DNA from: Aureibaculum luteum
Lineage (GTDB): Bacteria; Bacteroidota; Bacteroidia; Flavobacteriales; Flavobacteriaceae
Reading direction: 5' to 3'
NCBI RefSeq assembly: GCF_003449015.1
Contig: NZ_QRGD01000007.1
Coordinates: forward strand, 124,001-188,000
Length of the DNA: 64,000 bases
Shown in pieces: positions 1 to 8,803 of this stretch. Positions within the stretch are counted from its first letter, which is position 1, and every line of letters begins with the position of its first letter. The translations under genes and the position numbers were made by a program. The notes below the pieces were generated by a model, which was not told where the DNA came from, made no database searches, and was given only the letters and a program-made list of their open reading frames with translations.

Positions 1-454
1 TGGCTATAATATTTTGATGTACTTTGGAAGTTATTAAAGTGGTGCTACCTGAAAGTACATTAATTTGATGTGTAATATAAATAGATGGTATTTCTGATAA
101 ACGAACTCCAAATCTATTGTCAGAAATAATACCAGATAACTCTTCCTTTTTATGAATTTTTTGAGTTGCTTTTTGTTCAGATAAACTCGCTTTTATAACA
201 CTGGGACTTCCTAACAGTAGTTGTAGTTTTTGAGTATTCCTTTTGCTGTATGTAATATTATAACTTGGTAATTCGTAAAATTTTAATTCGGGATATTCCT
301 TTTGAAGCAATGTTAAAGCTGCACCATCACTGGCAATGATAGGTGTGAAATTTCTTTCAATTAAAGCATTAATAATTGGAATACAGCGACTTGCATGACC
401 TAAGCCCCAATTTAAGGGTGCAACCAAAATTTTTTTTGAATGTTTTAGTGGCAT
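1..454 (-). CDS. MurG-like glycosyltransferase, N-terminal part (cut by window edge)
   Basis: About 151 codons are visible, beginning MPLKHSKKILVAP; the gene runs off the left edge. The N-terminus has a Rossmann-type strand followed by NWGLGHASRC, the glycine-rich nucleotide-sugar transferase loop (GxGHxxR-like) seen in GT28/MurG-like enzymes. The later stretch SGIISDNRFG also fits this fold. It is probably a cytoplasmic glycosyltransferase acting on a cell-surface glycan. It lies downstream of purD at the end of the polysaccharide cluster, separated by about 150 bases. It is not MurG itself: the context lacks cell-wall (mur) genes and the motif differs. The acceptor and donor are unknown. 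Confidence 0.7.
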   Translation of the reverse strand, partial: MPLKHSKKILVAPLNWGLGHASRCIPIINALIERNFTPIIASDGAALTLLQKEYPELKFYELPSYNITYSKRNTQKLQLLLGSPSVIKASLSEQKATQKIHKKEELSGIISDNRFGVRLSEIPSIYITHQINVLSGSTTLITSKVHQNIIA

Positions 455-547
455 AGGGTATAAGCTGATTATAGATAATTCAATAAAATAGAAATGTCAC
501 TATGAACATATTCTTAGAGTCTTATCCAATAAAAGACAGATGTTAAA

Positions 548-555
548 CAAAAATA
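548..555 (-). promoter_or_regulatory. Possible -7 box upstream of the MurG-like gene
   Basis: On the minus strand this reads TATTTTTG, a match to the Bacteroidota TAnnTTTG -7 element. It lies about 95 bases upstream of the start codon at 454, in the purD/glycosyltransferase gap. No convincing -33 TTG was seen, so this is weak support for independent transcription. Confidence 0.25.
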
Positions 556-602
556 AAATTTCTAATAAAAAATGAATTTATCGTGATTTTGATTTTAAAT
601 AA

Positions 603-1877
603 TTAAATCAAGTCGAACCCAATATCTTTTCTATAATTCATGTCTTTAAAATGAATCTTATTTATACTATCGTATGATTTTTTTAGAGTTTCTTCAATTG
701 TATCTCCCAAAGATGTTACAGCCATAACTCTTCCACCATTGGTAATGGTTTTACCATTTTTAGTTGTTGTACCCGCATGAAATACAATAGATTCAGTTAC
801 GTTTTCTAACCCAGTAATTTCTTTGCCTTTTTCATAGGCTTCAGGATAACCACCTGCAACTAACATTACTGTTGTTGCTGTTTGTGATTTTAAAGAAAAT
901 GTTTTTTCGTGCAAATTTTGGTTTGCTACACCTTCAAATAATTCTAAAAGATCAGATTCTAACCTTGGTAAAACGACTTCTGTTTCTGGATCACCCATTC
1001 TAACATTATATTCAACCACAAAAGGATCACCTTTAATATTCATTAAACCGATAAATATGAAACCGCGATAATCAATTCCGTCTTTTTGTAGTCCATTTAT
1101 AGTAGGTTTCACAACGCGTTCTTCAACTTTATTTAAAAAGTCGTCACTTGCAAAAGGAACTGGTGAAATAGCACCCATACCACCAGTATTTAAACCTGTG
1201 TCTCCTTCTCCAATTCGTTTATAATCTTTAGCTGAGGGCAACACTTTATAACTTTTTCCGTCAGTCAATACAAAAACAGATAATTCTATTCCGTCTAAAA
1301 ATTCCTCAATAACAACTGTATTAGAGGCTTCACCAAACTTTTGATTGGTTAGCATATCATCAAGTTCAGACTTTGCTTCTTCTAATGAATTTAAAATTAG
1401 TACACCTTTACCGCCGGCAAGTCCATCTGCTTTTAAAACGTATGGAGGACTTAAAGTTTCTAAGAAACATTTACCATCTTCTAAATTATCTTTGGTGAAA
1501 GATTGATATTTAGCAGTAGGAATACCGTGTTTTTCCATGAATATTTTAGAAAAGTCTTTACTTCCTTCAAGCATAGCCCCGTCCTTTTTAGGACCAATTA
1601 CAGGTATATCTTTTAAGTCAACATCAGCTAAGAAAAAATCGTGAACTCCAGCGACTAAAGGAGCTTCTGGACCTACAATTACCATATGAATAGCTTCGGC
1701 TAAAACCAATGTTTTTACAGCATTAAAATCGGTCGGATCTATAGCAATATTTTTTGCGATAGAGTCAGTACCCGCATTACCTGGTGCAACAAAAAGCTTA
1801 TTTATTTTTTTACTCTCTGAAAGTTTTAAGGCAAAAGCATGTTCTCTTCCGCCGGAACCTAAAATTAAAATATTCAT
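603..1877 (-). CDS. purD: Phosphoribosylamine--glycine ligase (GARS)
   Basis: This enzyme catalyses ATP-dependent joining of phosphoribosylamine and glycine, the second step of de novo purine synthesis, in the cytoplasm. At 424 residues it has the normal length. The N-domain begins MNILILGSGGREHA. The ATP-grasp region carries KADGLAGGKG (149-158), NTGGMGA (230-236) and the metal/ATP-binding VEYNVRMGDPETE (288-300). The ATG start fits the family. It lies 8 bases after a polysaccharide glycosyltransferase gene on the same strand, so it is probably co-transcribed with the tail of that cluster. That is an unusual place for a purine gene. The assignment is firm. Confidence 0.97.
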   Translation of the reverse strand: MNILILGSGGREHAFALKLSESKKINKLFVAPGNAGTDSIAKNIAIDPTDFNAVKTLVLAEAIHMVIVGPEAPLVAGVHDFFLADVDLKDIPVIGPKKDGAMLEGSKDFSKIFMEKHGIPTAKYQSFTKDNLEDGKCFLETLSPPYVLKADGLAGGKGVLILNSLEEAKSELDDMLTNQKFGEASNTVVIEEFLDGIELSVFVLTDGKSYKVLPSAKDYKRIGEGDTGLNTGGMGAISPVPFASDDFLNKVEERVVKPTINGLQKDGIDYRGFIFIGLMNIKGDPFVVEYNVRMGDPETEVVLPRLESDLLELFEGVANQNLHEKTFSLKSQTATTVMLVAGGYPEAYEKGKEITGLENVTESIVFHAGTTTKNGKTITNGGRVMAVTSLGDTIEETLKKSYDSINKIHFKDMNYRKDIGFDLI

Positions 1878-1885
1878 TTTTTTTA

Positions 1886-2677
1886 TTATTTTTTAATATG
1901 CCATTTGTAAAAGTACTGAAATACTGAAATAGTATGATAGGTAAACAGCTTAAAGTTTTTTAAAGATTTCTTTTTTAATACGTGAACAATCTCTACATCA
2001 GGAAAATATAATTTTTTCATGTCCTGTTGGTCCATTTTTCTGCAAATATCAACATCTTCCATGTATAAAAAGTATCTTTCATCAAATCCTTTGAGGTCAA
2101 TAAATGCATCTGTCTTAAATAAGAGAAAACAGCCATGGATAAAATCGGGATTAAAAGCTTGAGATAAATCTTTGTCTCTGTATTCTCCTTTTTTAATGAT
2201 TTCTGGAAAAATAGCCTTTAAAAATGGAAATCTTCTTACGATTAATTCAGATAATGTTGGGTACCTTCTACTCGTATATTGATGTTCTCCGTTAGGAAAA
2301 ACTGCTTTTGGTGCGATTAGGGCTAATTTATTAATTTTTTTAAAATTATTGATGAGTTCTGGAATTAATGTTGGTTCAAAAACCACATCGGGATTTAATA
2401 TTAGATGATATGTTGAATAATTTTTAATTTTGTCAAGAATTCTATTATGTCCTTTCCCAAATCCAATATTTTCTCCTACAAATAGATATTCTATATCAGG
2501 ATGTTTAAATTTGTCTTTTAATACGTCTATTTTTGAATTATCTACTAAAAATAGTTTTTTCGGAAATGGCGTAGCTAAAAAACTAGCAATAGTTTTAGAC
2601 AGTTCATCAAAATTTTCTTCGTACAATACAATAGTAGCGGTAATTATTTTGTTATTTAATTTAATTTTTTCTACCAT
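1886..2677 (-). CDS. Family 2 glycosyltransferase (rhamnosyltransferase-like)
   Basis: This is a 263-residue GT-A protein. The N-terminal ITATIVLYEENFDEL and the ENIGFGKGHN segment are typical of WbbL/rhamnosyltransferase-like GT2 enzymes. LILNPDVVFEP supplies the metal-binding region, and FLYMEDVDICRKM has the acidic catalytic motif near residue 205. It probably adds one sugar to the growing lipid-linked repeat unit at the cytoplasmic face of the inner membrane. It sits 9 bases downstream of the WcaJ-type transferase gene and 8 bases upstream of purD. Donor and linkage cannot be read from sequence. Confidence 0.88.
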   Translation of the reverse strand: MVEKIKLNNKIITATIVLYEENFDELSKTIASFLATPFPKKLFLVDNSKIDVLKDKFKHPDIEYLFVGENIGFGKGHNRILDKIKNYSTYHLILNPDVVFEPTLIPELINNFKKINKLALIAPKAVFPNGEHQYTSRRYPTLSELIVRRFPFLKAIFPEIIKKGEYRDKDLSQAFNPDFIHGCFLLFKTDAFIDLKGFDERYFLYMEDVDICRKMDQQDMKKLYFPDVEIVHVLKKKSLKNFKLFTYHTISVFQYFYKWHIKK

Positions 2678-2686
2678 TACGCTTTA

Positions 2687-4048
2687 TTAATATGCTTTTT
2701 CTTCGCCTTTAAAAACATTTAATATTGTTTGTATAATTATTTTAATATCTAATAAAAATGACCAATTTTCTATATAGAAAATATCTAGCCTAATTCTATT
2801 TTTTATATCCGATTTCTTTCGTACCTCTCCTCTATATCCACTAACTTGAGCTAAGCCAGTAATACCTGGTTTAACCGAAAATCGTTGAACATAACTGTCT
2901 ATTTCCTTTTGATATGCTATTGATAAACTGCTCATATGAGGTCTTGGTCCAACGACACTCATTTCGCCTTTTAATACATTGAAAAATTGAGGAAGTTCGT
3001 CTATACTAGTTTTTCTTAAAAAATATCCAGTACGTGTAACCCGAGCATCATTTTTAGTAGCATGGATTTTATCAGACAAATTATTTATCTTCATTGACCT
3101 AAATTTATAACAAATAAATTGCTCACCTTCCTTGCCTTCTCTTTTTTGTTTAAAAAATAATGGTCCTTTAGATTCTAATTTTACTATTACCCATAACAAT
3201 GGTGTTAACCAAGACATGACTAAAATAATTATTAACAATGAAAAAATGATATCGAAAGTTCTTTTTATATAGCGATTGTCAAGAATTTCGAAAGGTAATT
3301 TCTTAACATTTAAAACCAGTAGGTTGTCATAATATTCAGCTCCTAAACTTTTGCTGTACAATTCATTTGAGTCTGGTATTAATTTAATGATAATATTATT
3401 TCTAGTAGCAAATTTGGTAAACTCTTTGACGTCATGCCTATTTAGGTTAGAAAGTGTACAGTAAATTTGATCAATATTATTAGTGAGTATATAATTGAAG
3501 CTTTCATTTAACTTGCCTAAATAAGCTTCCTTTTTATAATATTTATCCGAAAAAAACCCCATATATCGATATCCTAAACTTGATTTTTTATTGAACAATT
3601 CAATTACTCTTTTAGAAGTGTCATCATATCCTATAATAACAATCCTTCTATAATTTTTACCTCCTAATCGATATTTTTTTAGGGTATAGAATGAAATTAA
3701 TTTAAATAAGCTAATACTTATAATAACTGTTGAAAGGACTAACAGTTGATTATGAACAACTACACCTTCTTTGAAAACACCGAAATAAGCAAAATAGCCT
3801 AAAAAGAATAAGGAAAACTGAATAAATAGTAACTTAAACACTCGAAATGTCTTGGTAAAACGATAGACTTGATAAAAGTTAGTATTAAAGGCAATAATTA
3901 GCCAAAAAAGAATGATGTAAGTAAGAAAATAAGGATTGAAAAATTCAGGGTCAGAAATATAGAAAATTACGCCAATGATAATGAGTATATCAATCAAGAC
4001 GAATAGAGGTCTTATTAAATATGAATATCTATATTTTCTTAATGGCAT
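2687..4048 (-). CDS. Polyprenyl-phosphate sugar-1-phosphate transferase (WcaJ/WbaP type)
   Basis: This enzyme starts repeat-unit assembly by moving a hexose-1-phosphate from a UDP-sugar to undecaprenyl phosphate. It has 453 residues, the usual size. Several N-terminal membrane helices (about 10-125) are followed by a Rossmann-like CoA-binding-type domain (VIIGYDD near 140). After a further helix comes the conserved bacterial sugar transferase domain, with KFRSM (315-319), TSIDELPQ (347-354) and GPRPH (367-371). Its stop overlaps by one base the start of the next gene upstream, so translation is probably coupled. Whether the sugar is glucose, galactose or an N-acetyl amino sugar is not determined. 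Confidence 0.93.
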   Translation of the reverse strand: MPLRKYRYSYLIRPLFVLIDILIIIGVIFYISDPEFFNPYFLTYIILFWLIIAFNTNFYQVYRFTKTFRVFKLLFIQFSLFFLGYFAYFGVFKEGVVVHNQLLVLSTVIISISLFKLISFYTLKKYRLGGKNYRRIVIIGYDDTSKRVIELFNKKSSLGYRYMGFFSDKYYKKEAYLGKLNESFNYILTNNIDQIYCTLSNLNRHDVKEFTKFATRNNIIIKLIPDSNELYSKSLGAEYYDNLLVLNVKKLPFEILDNRYIKRTFDIIFSLLIIILVMSWLTPLLWVIVKLESKGPLFFKQKREGKEGEQFICYKFRSMKINNLSDKIHATKNDARVTRTGYFLRKTSIDELPQFFNVLKGEMSVVGPRPHMSSLSIAYQKEIDSYVQRFSVKPGITGLAQVSGYRGEVRKKSDIKNRIRLDIFYIENWSFLLDIKIIIQTILNVFKGEEKAY

Positions 4049-5163
4049 TATTTATTTTCGAATTTTTTTATTTGTTTTTTTATATTAGATATAAATATTT
4101 CTTCACTAAATTTTTTAGCATGATTTCTAATCAAAATCGGATTAAAATTTTGAATTTCTTTTTCAAACAAATCTATTGTTTTTTCTACTGATTTTATATT
4201 TTGATTGTCAAAAAATAGACCAGTTGATTCTTTTATATTATTTCGATTTTCTATAATGGTTTCTAAAGCACCTCCTTTTTTAAAGGCAATCACCGGAATA
4301 CCGTAAGCCATTACCTCTAAAGGAATCATTCCAAAATCTTCTTCACCGGGAAATAACAATGCTTTTGATCGTGCAAAGTAGTTTTCAATATCTTCCCAAG
4401 ATAGAGTTCCCTTAAATTTTATATTGTTATTAGCTTTTTTTTCTAATTTTTCTTTTTCAGAACCATCTCCAATAATTACTATTTGTTTTCCGTTTCTGTT
4501 AAAAACATCAACCAACAAATCTATTCTTTTATAAGGTGTTATGGCTCCAAAACTTAAAAATATATCTTTTTGAGTATCTGTAGGTAATGGTTTTATAAAT
4601 AAATCATCTGCTATTGGAGGATAAACTACTTCAGAATCCTTTTGATAGTATTTTTTTAAACGGTTCGCTACATTTTTTGAATTTGACAAATATAAATCTA
4701 CGTTATCTATTGTTGATTTATCCCAGCTTTTGAGCCTATTAAGGAAGAAACTCATCAGAGGTCTAAGAATGGGGTTTACTGCTTTAAGATAGATTTCTTT
4801 GTGACTCCAACAATAACGCATTGGAGAGTGTACGTAACATATATGCGGTGTATTCTCGCCAATATTAATCCCTTTTGCAGGACCTGATTCGGAAGAAATT
4901 ATTAAATCGTATTTGTTTTTAAGTTTTAACGATTTTATTCCTAACGGGTATAAGGGAAATATTTTTTGGTAATGTTTCCTCAAAAAGGATTTGTTTAAAA
5001 TAGAAGTATAAACCGTGTGGTTTTTTAAGGATTTATCGTATTTTTTTTCGTCATAAAACAGGGTGTATATGTCAGCATCTGGATAAATTTTTAAAAGTGA
5101 TTCCACCACTTTTTCACCACCTCTTTTAGTAATAAACCAGTAATGAATTATTGCAACTTTCAT
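4048..5163 (-). CDS. Family 4 glycosyltransferase
   Basis: This is a 371-residue GT-B enzyme. The N-terminal MKVAIIHYWFITKRGGEKVVE includes the acceptor-side glycine loop. The C-terminal donor domain has SFGAITPYKR (about 204-213) and the EX7E motif within GEEDFGMIPLEVMAYG (273-288). It probably acts as a retaining transferase in the cytoplasm on the lipid-linked repeat. Its start overlaps the stop of the upstream membrane protein by four bases (ATGA), typical of a tightly coupled operon. The N-terminal part resembles mannosyl/WcaI-type transferases, but the sugar cannot be assigned. Confidence 0.9.
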   Translation of the reverse strand: MKVAIIHYWFITKRGGEKVVESLLKIYPDADIYTLFYDEKKYDKSLKNHTVYTSILNKSFLRKHYQKIFPLYPLGIKSLKLKNKYDLIISSESGPAKGINIGENTPHICYVHSPMRYCWSHKEIYLKAVNPILRPLMSFFLNRLKSWDKSTIDNVDLYLSNSKNVANRLKKYYQKDSEVVYPPIADDLFIKPLPTDTQKDIFLSFGAITPYKRIDLLVDVFNRNGKQIVIIGDGSEKEKLEKKANNNIKFKGTLSWEDIENYFARSKALLFPGEEDFGMIPLEVMAYGIPVIAFKKGGALETIIENRNNIKESTGLFFDNQNIKSVEKTIDLFEKEIQNFNPILIRNHAKKFSEEIFISNIKKQIKKFENK

Positions 5164-6389
5164 TTCGTTTTGGTTATAAAAAATAATGAATTAAAAAACG
5201 TAAAAAAAATAACACCTAATTGTCTATCAAAGATATTTTCTGTCAGTAATGCTAAAAATATTAATAATAAAAATATATTATATAGTAAATTGTTATTGAT
5301 ACTAAAGCCAAAGAAAAAGCTTATAGTTAGGGGTACCATTCCTAGAATTCCATATGCAATCCAGAGATCAATATACTGATTATGAGAATTGTATTGCGTT
5401 TGTTTAAAGTCATCATAATTATTATATGTAAATCCGTCATAGCATTCATCAAGTTTTCTTTGTACATTATTTTTACCAACCCCAATTAACCAATTATTTT
5501 TTATAACATTTATTGAGCAATATAAAATTCCATACCTAAAATTTACATGCTCACTTTGATCGTTCAGCTTTTCGGAAGGCAATTCGAATTTTGTATGTAT
5601 TGCCTCAAAGATTCTTTCTTTCATAGGTGTTAATAAAACAATTATTGAAGTAAGCAGGACTAAACTAATAAATAAACTAGCAAATAGTCGTTTATTTTGA
5701 AATGATTTAAAAGCCCAATAAATAAAAACAATAATAAATGATAATAGAGCCATTCTAGCAGTAAAAAATAGCATAGAAATGAATAAAAGTATGCATATGA
5801 GGAAAATAATTGACCTGATAGCAATAGTATACTTTCTATACTCTCTTTGAATTGAATAAATTCCTATAAAAATTGAAAAAACATAAAATAAACCTAAATA
5901 GGGTAAATGAATGTTTGTTGTATCGGAAAATATATTTCTAAAAACTGGTTGGTAGTAATTATTATCATTCAACATTTTGAAAAAACCTGTTTGAAATATT
6001 TTAAACCAAGAAATCAATGCTAAAATGGTATTTGCCATAAAAAACCCTACCAACGAATAGTTTAATGTATTTTTACTAATATTTGATTTATTTAATATAA
6101 TAAATAGTGGTAGAACTAAAAAAGACAGACAGGTTTCTAATTTTTTAATTAAAATTACATCTAATGTAAATAGATAGTTACCAATGTAAAAAATGTAGAG
6201 TAACGATAGAATTACAATACTAATAAGATCATTTTTTGTGACCTTTATGATGGTTTTTTCTTTAACAAATGTAGTTAAGGATAGTAAACACCAAATGGCA
6301 ATACTTATACCGCTTAATTTTAAACTCATTATTGGAAATAATGATAATAAAATAAAACTATAATTATATATTTTTTTTAGACTTATCAT
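5160..6389 (-). CDS. O-antigen ligase/polymerase family membrane protein (Wzy or WaaL)
   Basis: This is a 409-residue protein with about ten hydrophobic helices. Between helices near residues 335-355 a loop reads YNSHNQYIDLWIAYGILG. That HNxY...G arrangement is the Wzy_C/O-antigen ligase signature, where the histidine helps transfer glycan from the undecaprenyl carrier. It could polymerise repeat units or ligate the finished chain to lipid A-core or another carrier. The cluster holds a second such protein at 7509-8798, and this one matches the ligase signature better. It overlaps both neighbours by four bases. Confidence 0.82.
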   Translation of the reverse strand: MISLKKIYNYSFILLSLFPIMSLKLSGISIAIWCLLSLTTFVKEKTIIKVTKNDLISIVILSLLYIFYIGNYLFTLDVILIKKLETCLSFLVLPLFIILNKSNISKNTLNYSLVGFFMANTILALISWFKIFQTGFFKMLNDNNYYQPVFRNIFSDTTNIHLPYLGLFYVFSIFIGIYSIQREYRKYTIAIRSIIFLICILLFISMLFFTARMALLSFIIVFIYWAFKSFQNKRLFASLFISLVLLTSIIVLLTPMKERIFEAIHTKFELPSEKLNDQSEHVNFRYGILYCSINVIKNNWLIGVGKNNVQRKLDECYDGFTYNNYDDFKQTQYNSHNQYIDLWIAYGILGMVPLTISFFFGFSINNNLLYNIFLLLIFLALLTENIFDRQLGVIFFTFFNSLFFITKTK

Positions 6390-7516
6390 ACAAGTTCTTT
6401 TCCTAAAATAGGAAGATAATGATTTTCAATAATAAAATTTTGTGCATTTTTTGCTAAACTAGTTTTGTTTACCTTGTTTGCTAAAAGGGTATTTATTGAA
6501 GTTATAAAGTCGTTACTCGTATTTGCTAGTAAAAAGGTTTCTTTATCAATTAATCCGATTCCTTCGCTTCCAATTGTAGTTGAAACCAAAGGTAGCCCAT
6601 TGATAATTGCGTTTATTGATTTTATCTTAACACCTGTACCATGGAGCATTGGATTAATAAAAGCGGATGATTTGGTATAAATATCATCTAAATTTTCTTT
6701 ATTTAAGATCAGTTCTAATTGACTATGTTTTTGAAATAAATTAATAAGTTTATCTTCAGAAACACTACCTGTACTGCCTGCTATAATTAGTTTGTAATCT
6801 TGGTTTTTCTTACAAATTTCCTTGTGAACATTTTTTAAATACCACATCAGCCCTTCAATATTGTTTGGCATAAATAAAGAGCCGACAAACAATACATTTT
6901 TACCTTCTAATTTTTGAACTTTCATTCTTGATAAATTTACTGGTGCAGGTAAATGAATTCCTTTTTTATTGGAATATTCTAAAGCTTCTTTTTTAGAAAT
7001 GAACCAAATTCTATTAACTGTATTATAGATGTTTTTAGAATAATTATTAAACTTTATTGCATCCGAAGTATAGTATATTTTTTTTATCAAATTGGTGGTG
7101 CTTAAGCATAAATTTTTGAAATACAAACTTTCATTATTATGAGACCGCAATATAACTTTTGTGGCTTTTAATGTTTTATTATTTAATATCTCCCCTACAT
7201 ATTCAGATTCTAAAATCACATAATCATAATGCTTTTTTAGTTTAAGTTCTACCAAGTTTTTTCTAGAAAGCACTTGCATAGGTTTTTTAAAAAAAAGATA
7301 TTTTATTTTATTTTTACGTTTTACAAAAAAAACTTCATTAACCTTTTCATTGATAATCTTTAAATCAATTTCTGAGGGTTTCTTTTTATCAGTAAAAATG
7401 AAATCCACCGTATGCTCTTGTTTCGATATTCCTTTCAACCTCTCCCAAATGTCATATGCTCCACCATGCATTGTGGGATAAGGGGAGTAACCAGAAACTA
7501 TCAAAATATTAAGCAT
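6386..7516 (-). CDS. Family 4-like glycosyltransferase
   Basis: This is a GT-B protein of about 376 residues. The start chosen is the ATG giving MLNILIVSGYSPYP; a TTG two codons earlier is possible but less likely. N-terminal MHGGAYDIWERLKG matches the glycine loop of GT4 enzymes. The donor domain has KNVLFVGSLFMPNN, with LMWYLKNV soon after, resembling the FxGxxxxxxN motif common in sugar transferases of this clan. The usual EX7E region is degenerate (INPMLHGTGVKIKSINAIINGLP). It overlaps the upstream polymerase-like gene by 8 bases. It probably adds one sugar of the repeat; specificity is unknown. Confidence 0.83.
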   Translation of the reverse strand: MLNILIVSGYSPYPTMHGGAYDIWERLKGISKQEHTVDFIFTDKKKPSEIDLKIINEKVNEVFFVKRKNKIKYLFFKKPMQVLSRKNLVELKLKKHYDYVILESEYVGEILNNKTLKATKVILRSHNNESLYFKNLCLSTTNLIKKIYYTSDAIKFNNYSKNIYNTVNRIWFISKKEALEYSNKKGIHLPAPVNLSRMKVQKLEGKNVLFVGSLFMPNNIEGLMWYLKNVHKEICKKNQDYKLIIAGSTGSVSEDKLINLFQKHSQLELILNKENLDDIYTKSSAFINPMLHGTGVKIKSINAIINGLPLVSTTIGSEGIGLIDKETFLLANTSNDFITSINTLLANKVNKTSLAKNAQNFIIENHYLPILGKELV

Positions 7517-8798
7517 CCTCAAGTTTTTTATTTTTTTCGATTACATCAATTATTGCTAAGAAGAACCATACTTCATATTTTATACTAAAAGTAGTATAAG
7601 TTATACTACTTAAAATTAAAAAAGCTAAAATTATTTTAACCAAGTATACACCTTTCAATTTTGATAATTGGTTATACCTTTTGATAAAAAATAGATAATA
7701 AAAGAGTAAAAAAGGGATACCAGCAAAAACTAGATGATCAAAAAAATAAGTTTTTGATGATAAAAAGTTAGAGGAATGTAAATATTGTTTTATCTCATTT
7801 AAATTAAGTTGCTGCATAATATCTAGATTAACTATAGATCGTAAATTAGAAACATAAATATCCAAATAGGCTCCGAAACCAACACCAAACGGATTCTTAA
7901 TAAAAGTTTGCAAAGAAGCCAAATAGCCAGATAATCGAGTTCCGAATGTAATGCTAGTGTTAAAATGTTTGGAAATCTCTTCTTTTAATGGATTGTATAT
8001 AATTGTAGCAACCATTAAGATAAATATCAATGACAAATAGAAATATTTTCTATATTTTTTGTTTTGATAAACTTGCTTTAATAACATTGGTAAAATAGCG
8101 ATTAAAACTAATATCAAGTAACCTTTTGACTCACTATGAATGGTGTAATACAAAAAGAAAAAAGCTGAGGTAATAAAAACCAATAATTTATAACTTTTTT
8201 GTTTATTTAATGAATTAACCAAATACACTGGTAGTAGCGTGAAAATTATAACTATGGTTCCTGTCCAACTTGCCTCATAGGTTAATAGCCTTATTCTCCA
8301 ATACTTTTCTGTGGACGCATGAAGAAAAGGTAAAAACACTTCATTTGTTTTATATACATTTACTTCAAAAATTAACAGTATTATTAAAAATAATTGAACA
8401 AAAAATATAGCTTGCAAAAGGTCATTGAAATTTAATTTATTTTTAGAAAACAGGGTGTAAATAAACTGGTAAAATATTAGGGCTATTATGGGATAAGCCA
8501 ACATTTTTAGATTCTTAATTATTATATTTTCCCCCAATACATATATACTTTGATTCTTTATAATTATAACAATACTATAAATAATTGATATTATGATCAA
8601 ATAGACCAAATAGACTAAATATTTTTGAGTATATTTTGAAATATCTAATTTTTTAAAAAGCAAAAGATACCCTAAAAAAAGAGGGCTTAGAAATACAATT
8701 GGTGATCTGGCTAGCTCACCAAAATAGTTTACCAAAGGAAAATCTTGGTAAATTGCTAGAATTAAAATTAGGCATAATATGAGAACTTTTATCTTCAC
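7509..8798 (-). CDS. Putative Wzy-type polysaccharide polymerase (membrane protein)
   Basis: This is a 429-residue protein, almost entirely hydrophobic, with ten or more predicted helices and a periplasmic-type loop near residues 290-345. The family is poorly conserved. The call rests on topology, length and position between glycosyltransferases in a Wzx/Wzy cluster. It starts with GTG: a stop codon lies just upstream in frame and there is no near ATG. It ends overlapping the next gene by 8 bases. Since 5160-6389 carries the better ligase signature, this one is the likelier repeat-unit polymerase, but the roles could be reversed. Confidence 0.7.
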   Translation of the reverse strand: MKIKVLILCLILILAIYQDFPLVNYFGELARSPIVFLSPLFLGYLLLFKKLDISKYTQKYLVYLVYLIIISIIYSIVIIIKNQSIYVLGENIIIKNLKMLAYPIIALIFYQFIYTLFSKNKLNFNDLLQAIFFVQLFLIILLIFEVNVYKTNEVFLPFLHASTEKYWRIRLLTYEASWTGTIVIIFTLLPVYLVNSLNKQKSYKLLVFITSAFFFLYYTIHSESKGYLILVLIAILPMLLKQVYQNKKYRKYFYLSLIFILMVATIIYNPLKEEISKHFNTSITFGTRLSGYLASLQTFIKNPFGVGFGAYLDIYVSNLRSIVNLDIMQQLNLNEIKQYLHSSNFLSSKTYFFDHLVFAGIPFLLFYYLFFIKRYNQLSKLKGVYLVKIILAFLILSSITYTTFSIKYEVWFFLAIIDVIEKNKKLEDA

Positions 8799-8803
8799 AA
8801 GAT

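Noticed and set aside
2430-2690. Plus-strand open frame over the glycosyltransferase and other such antisense frames across the window
   Set aside because: They lie opposite conserved coding genes and have no family features. I treat them as shadows.
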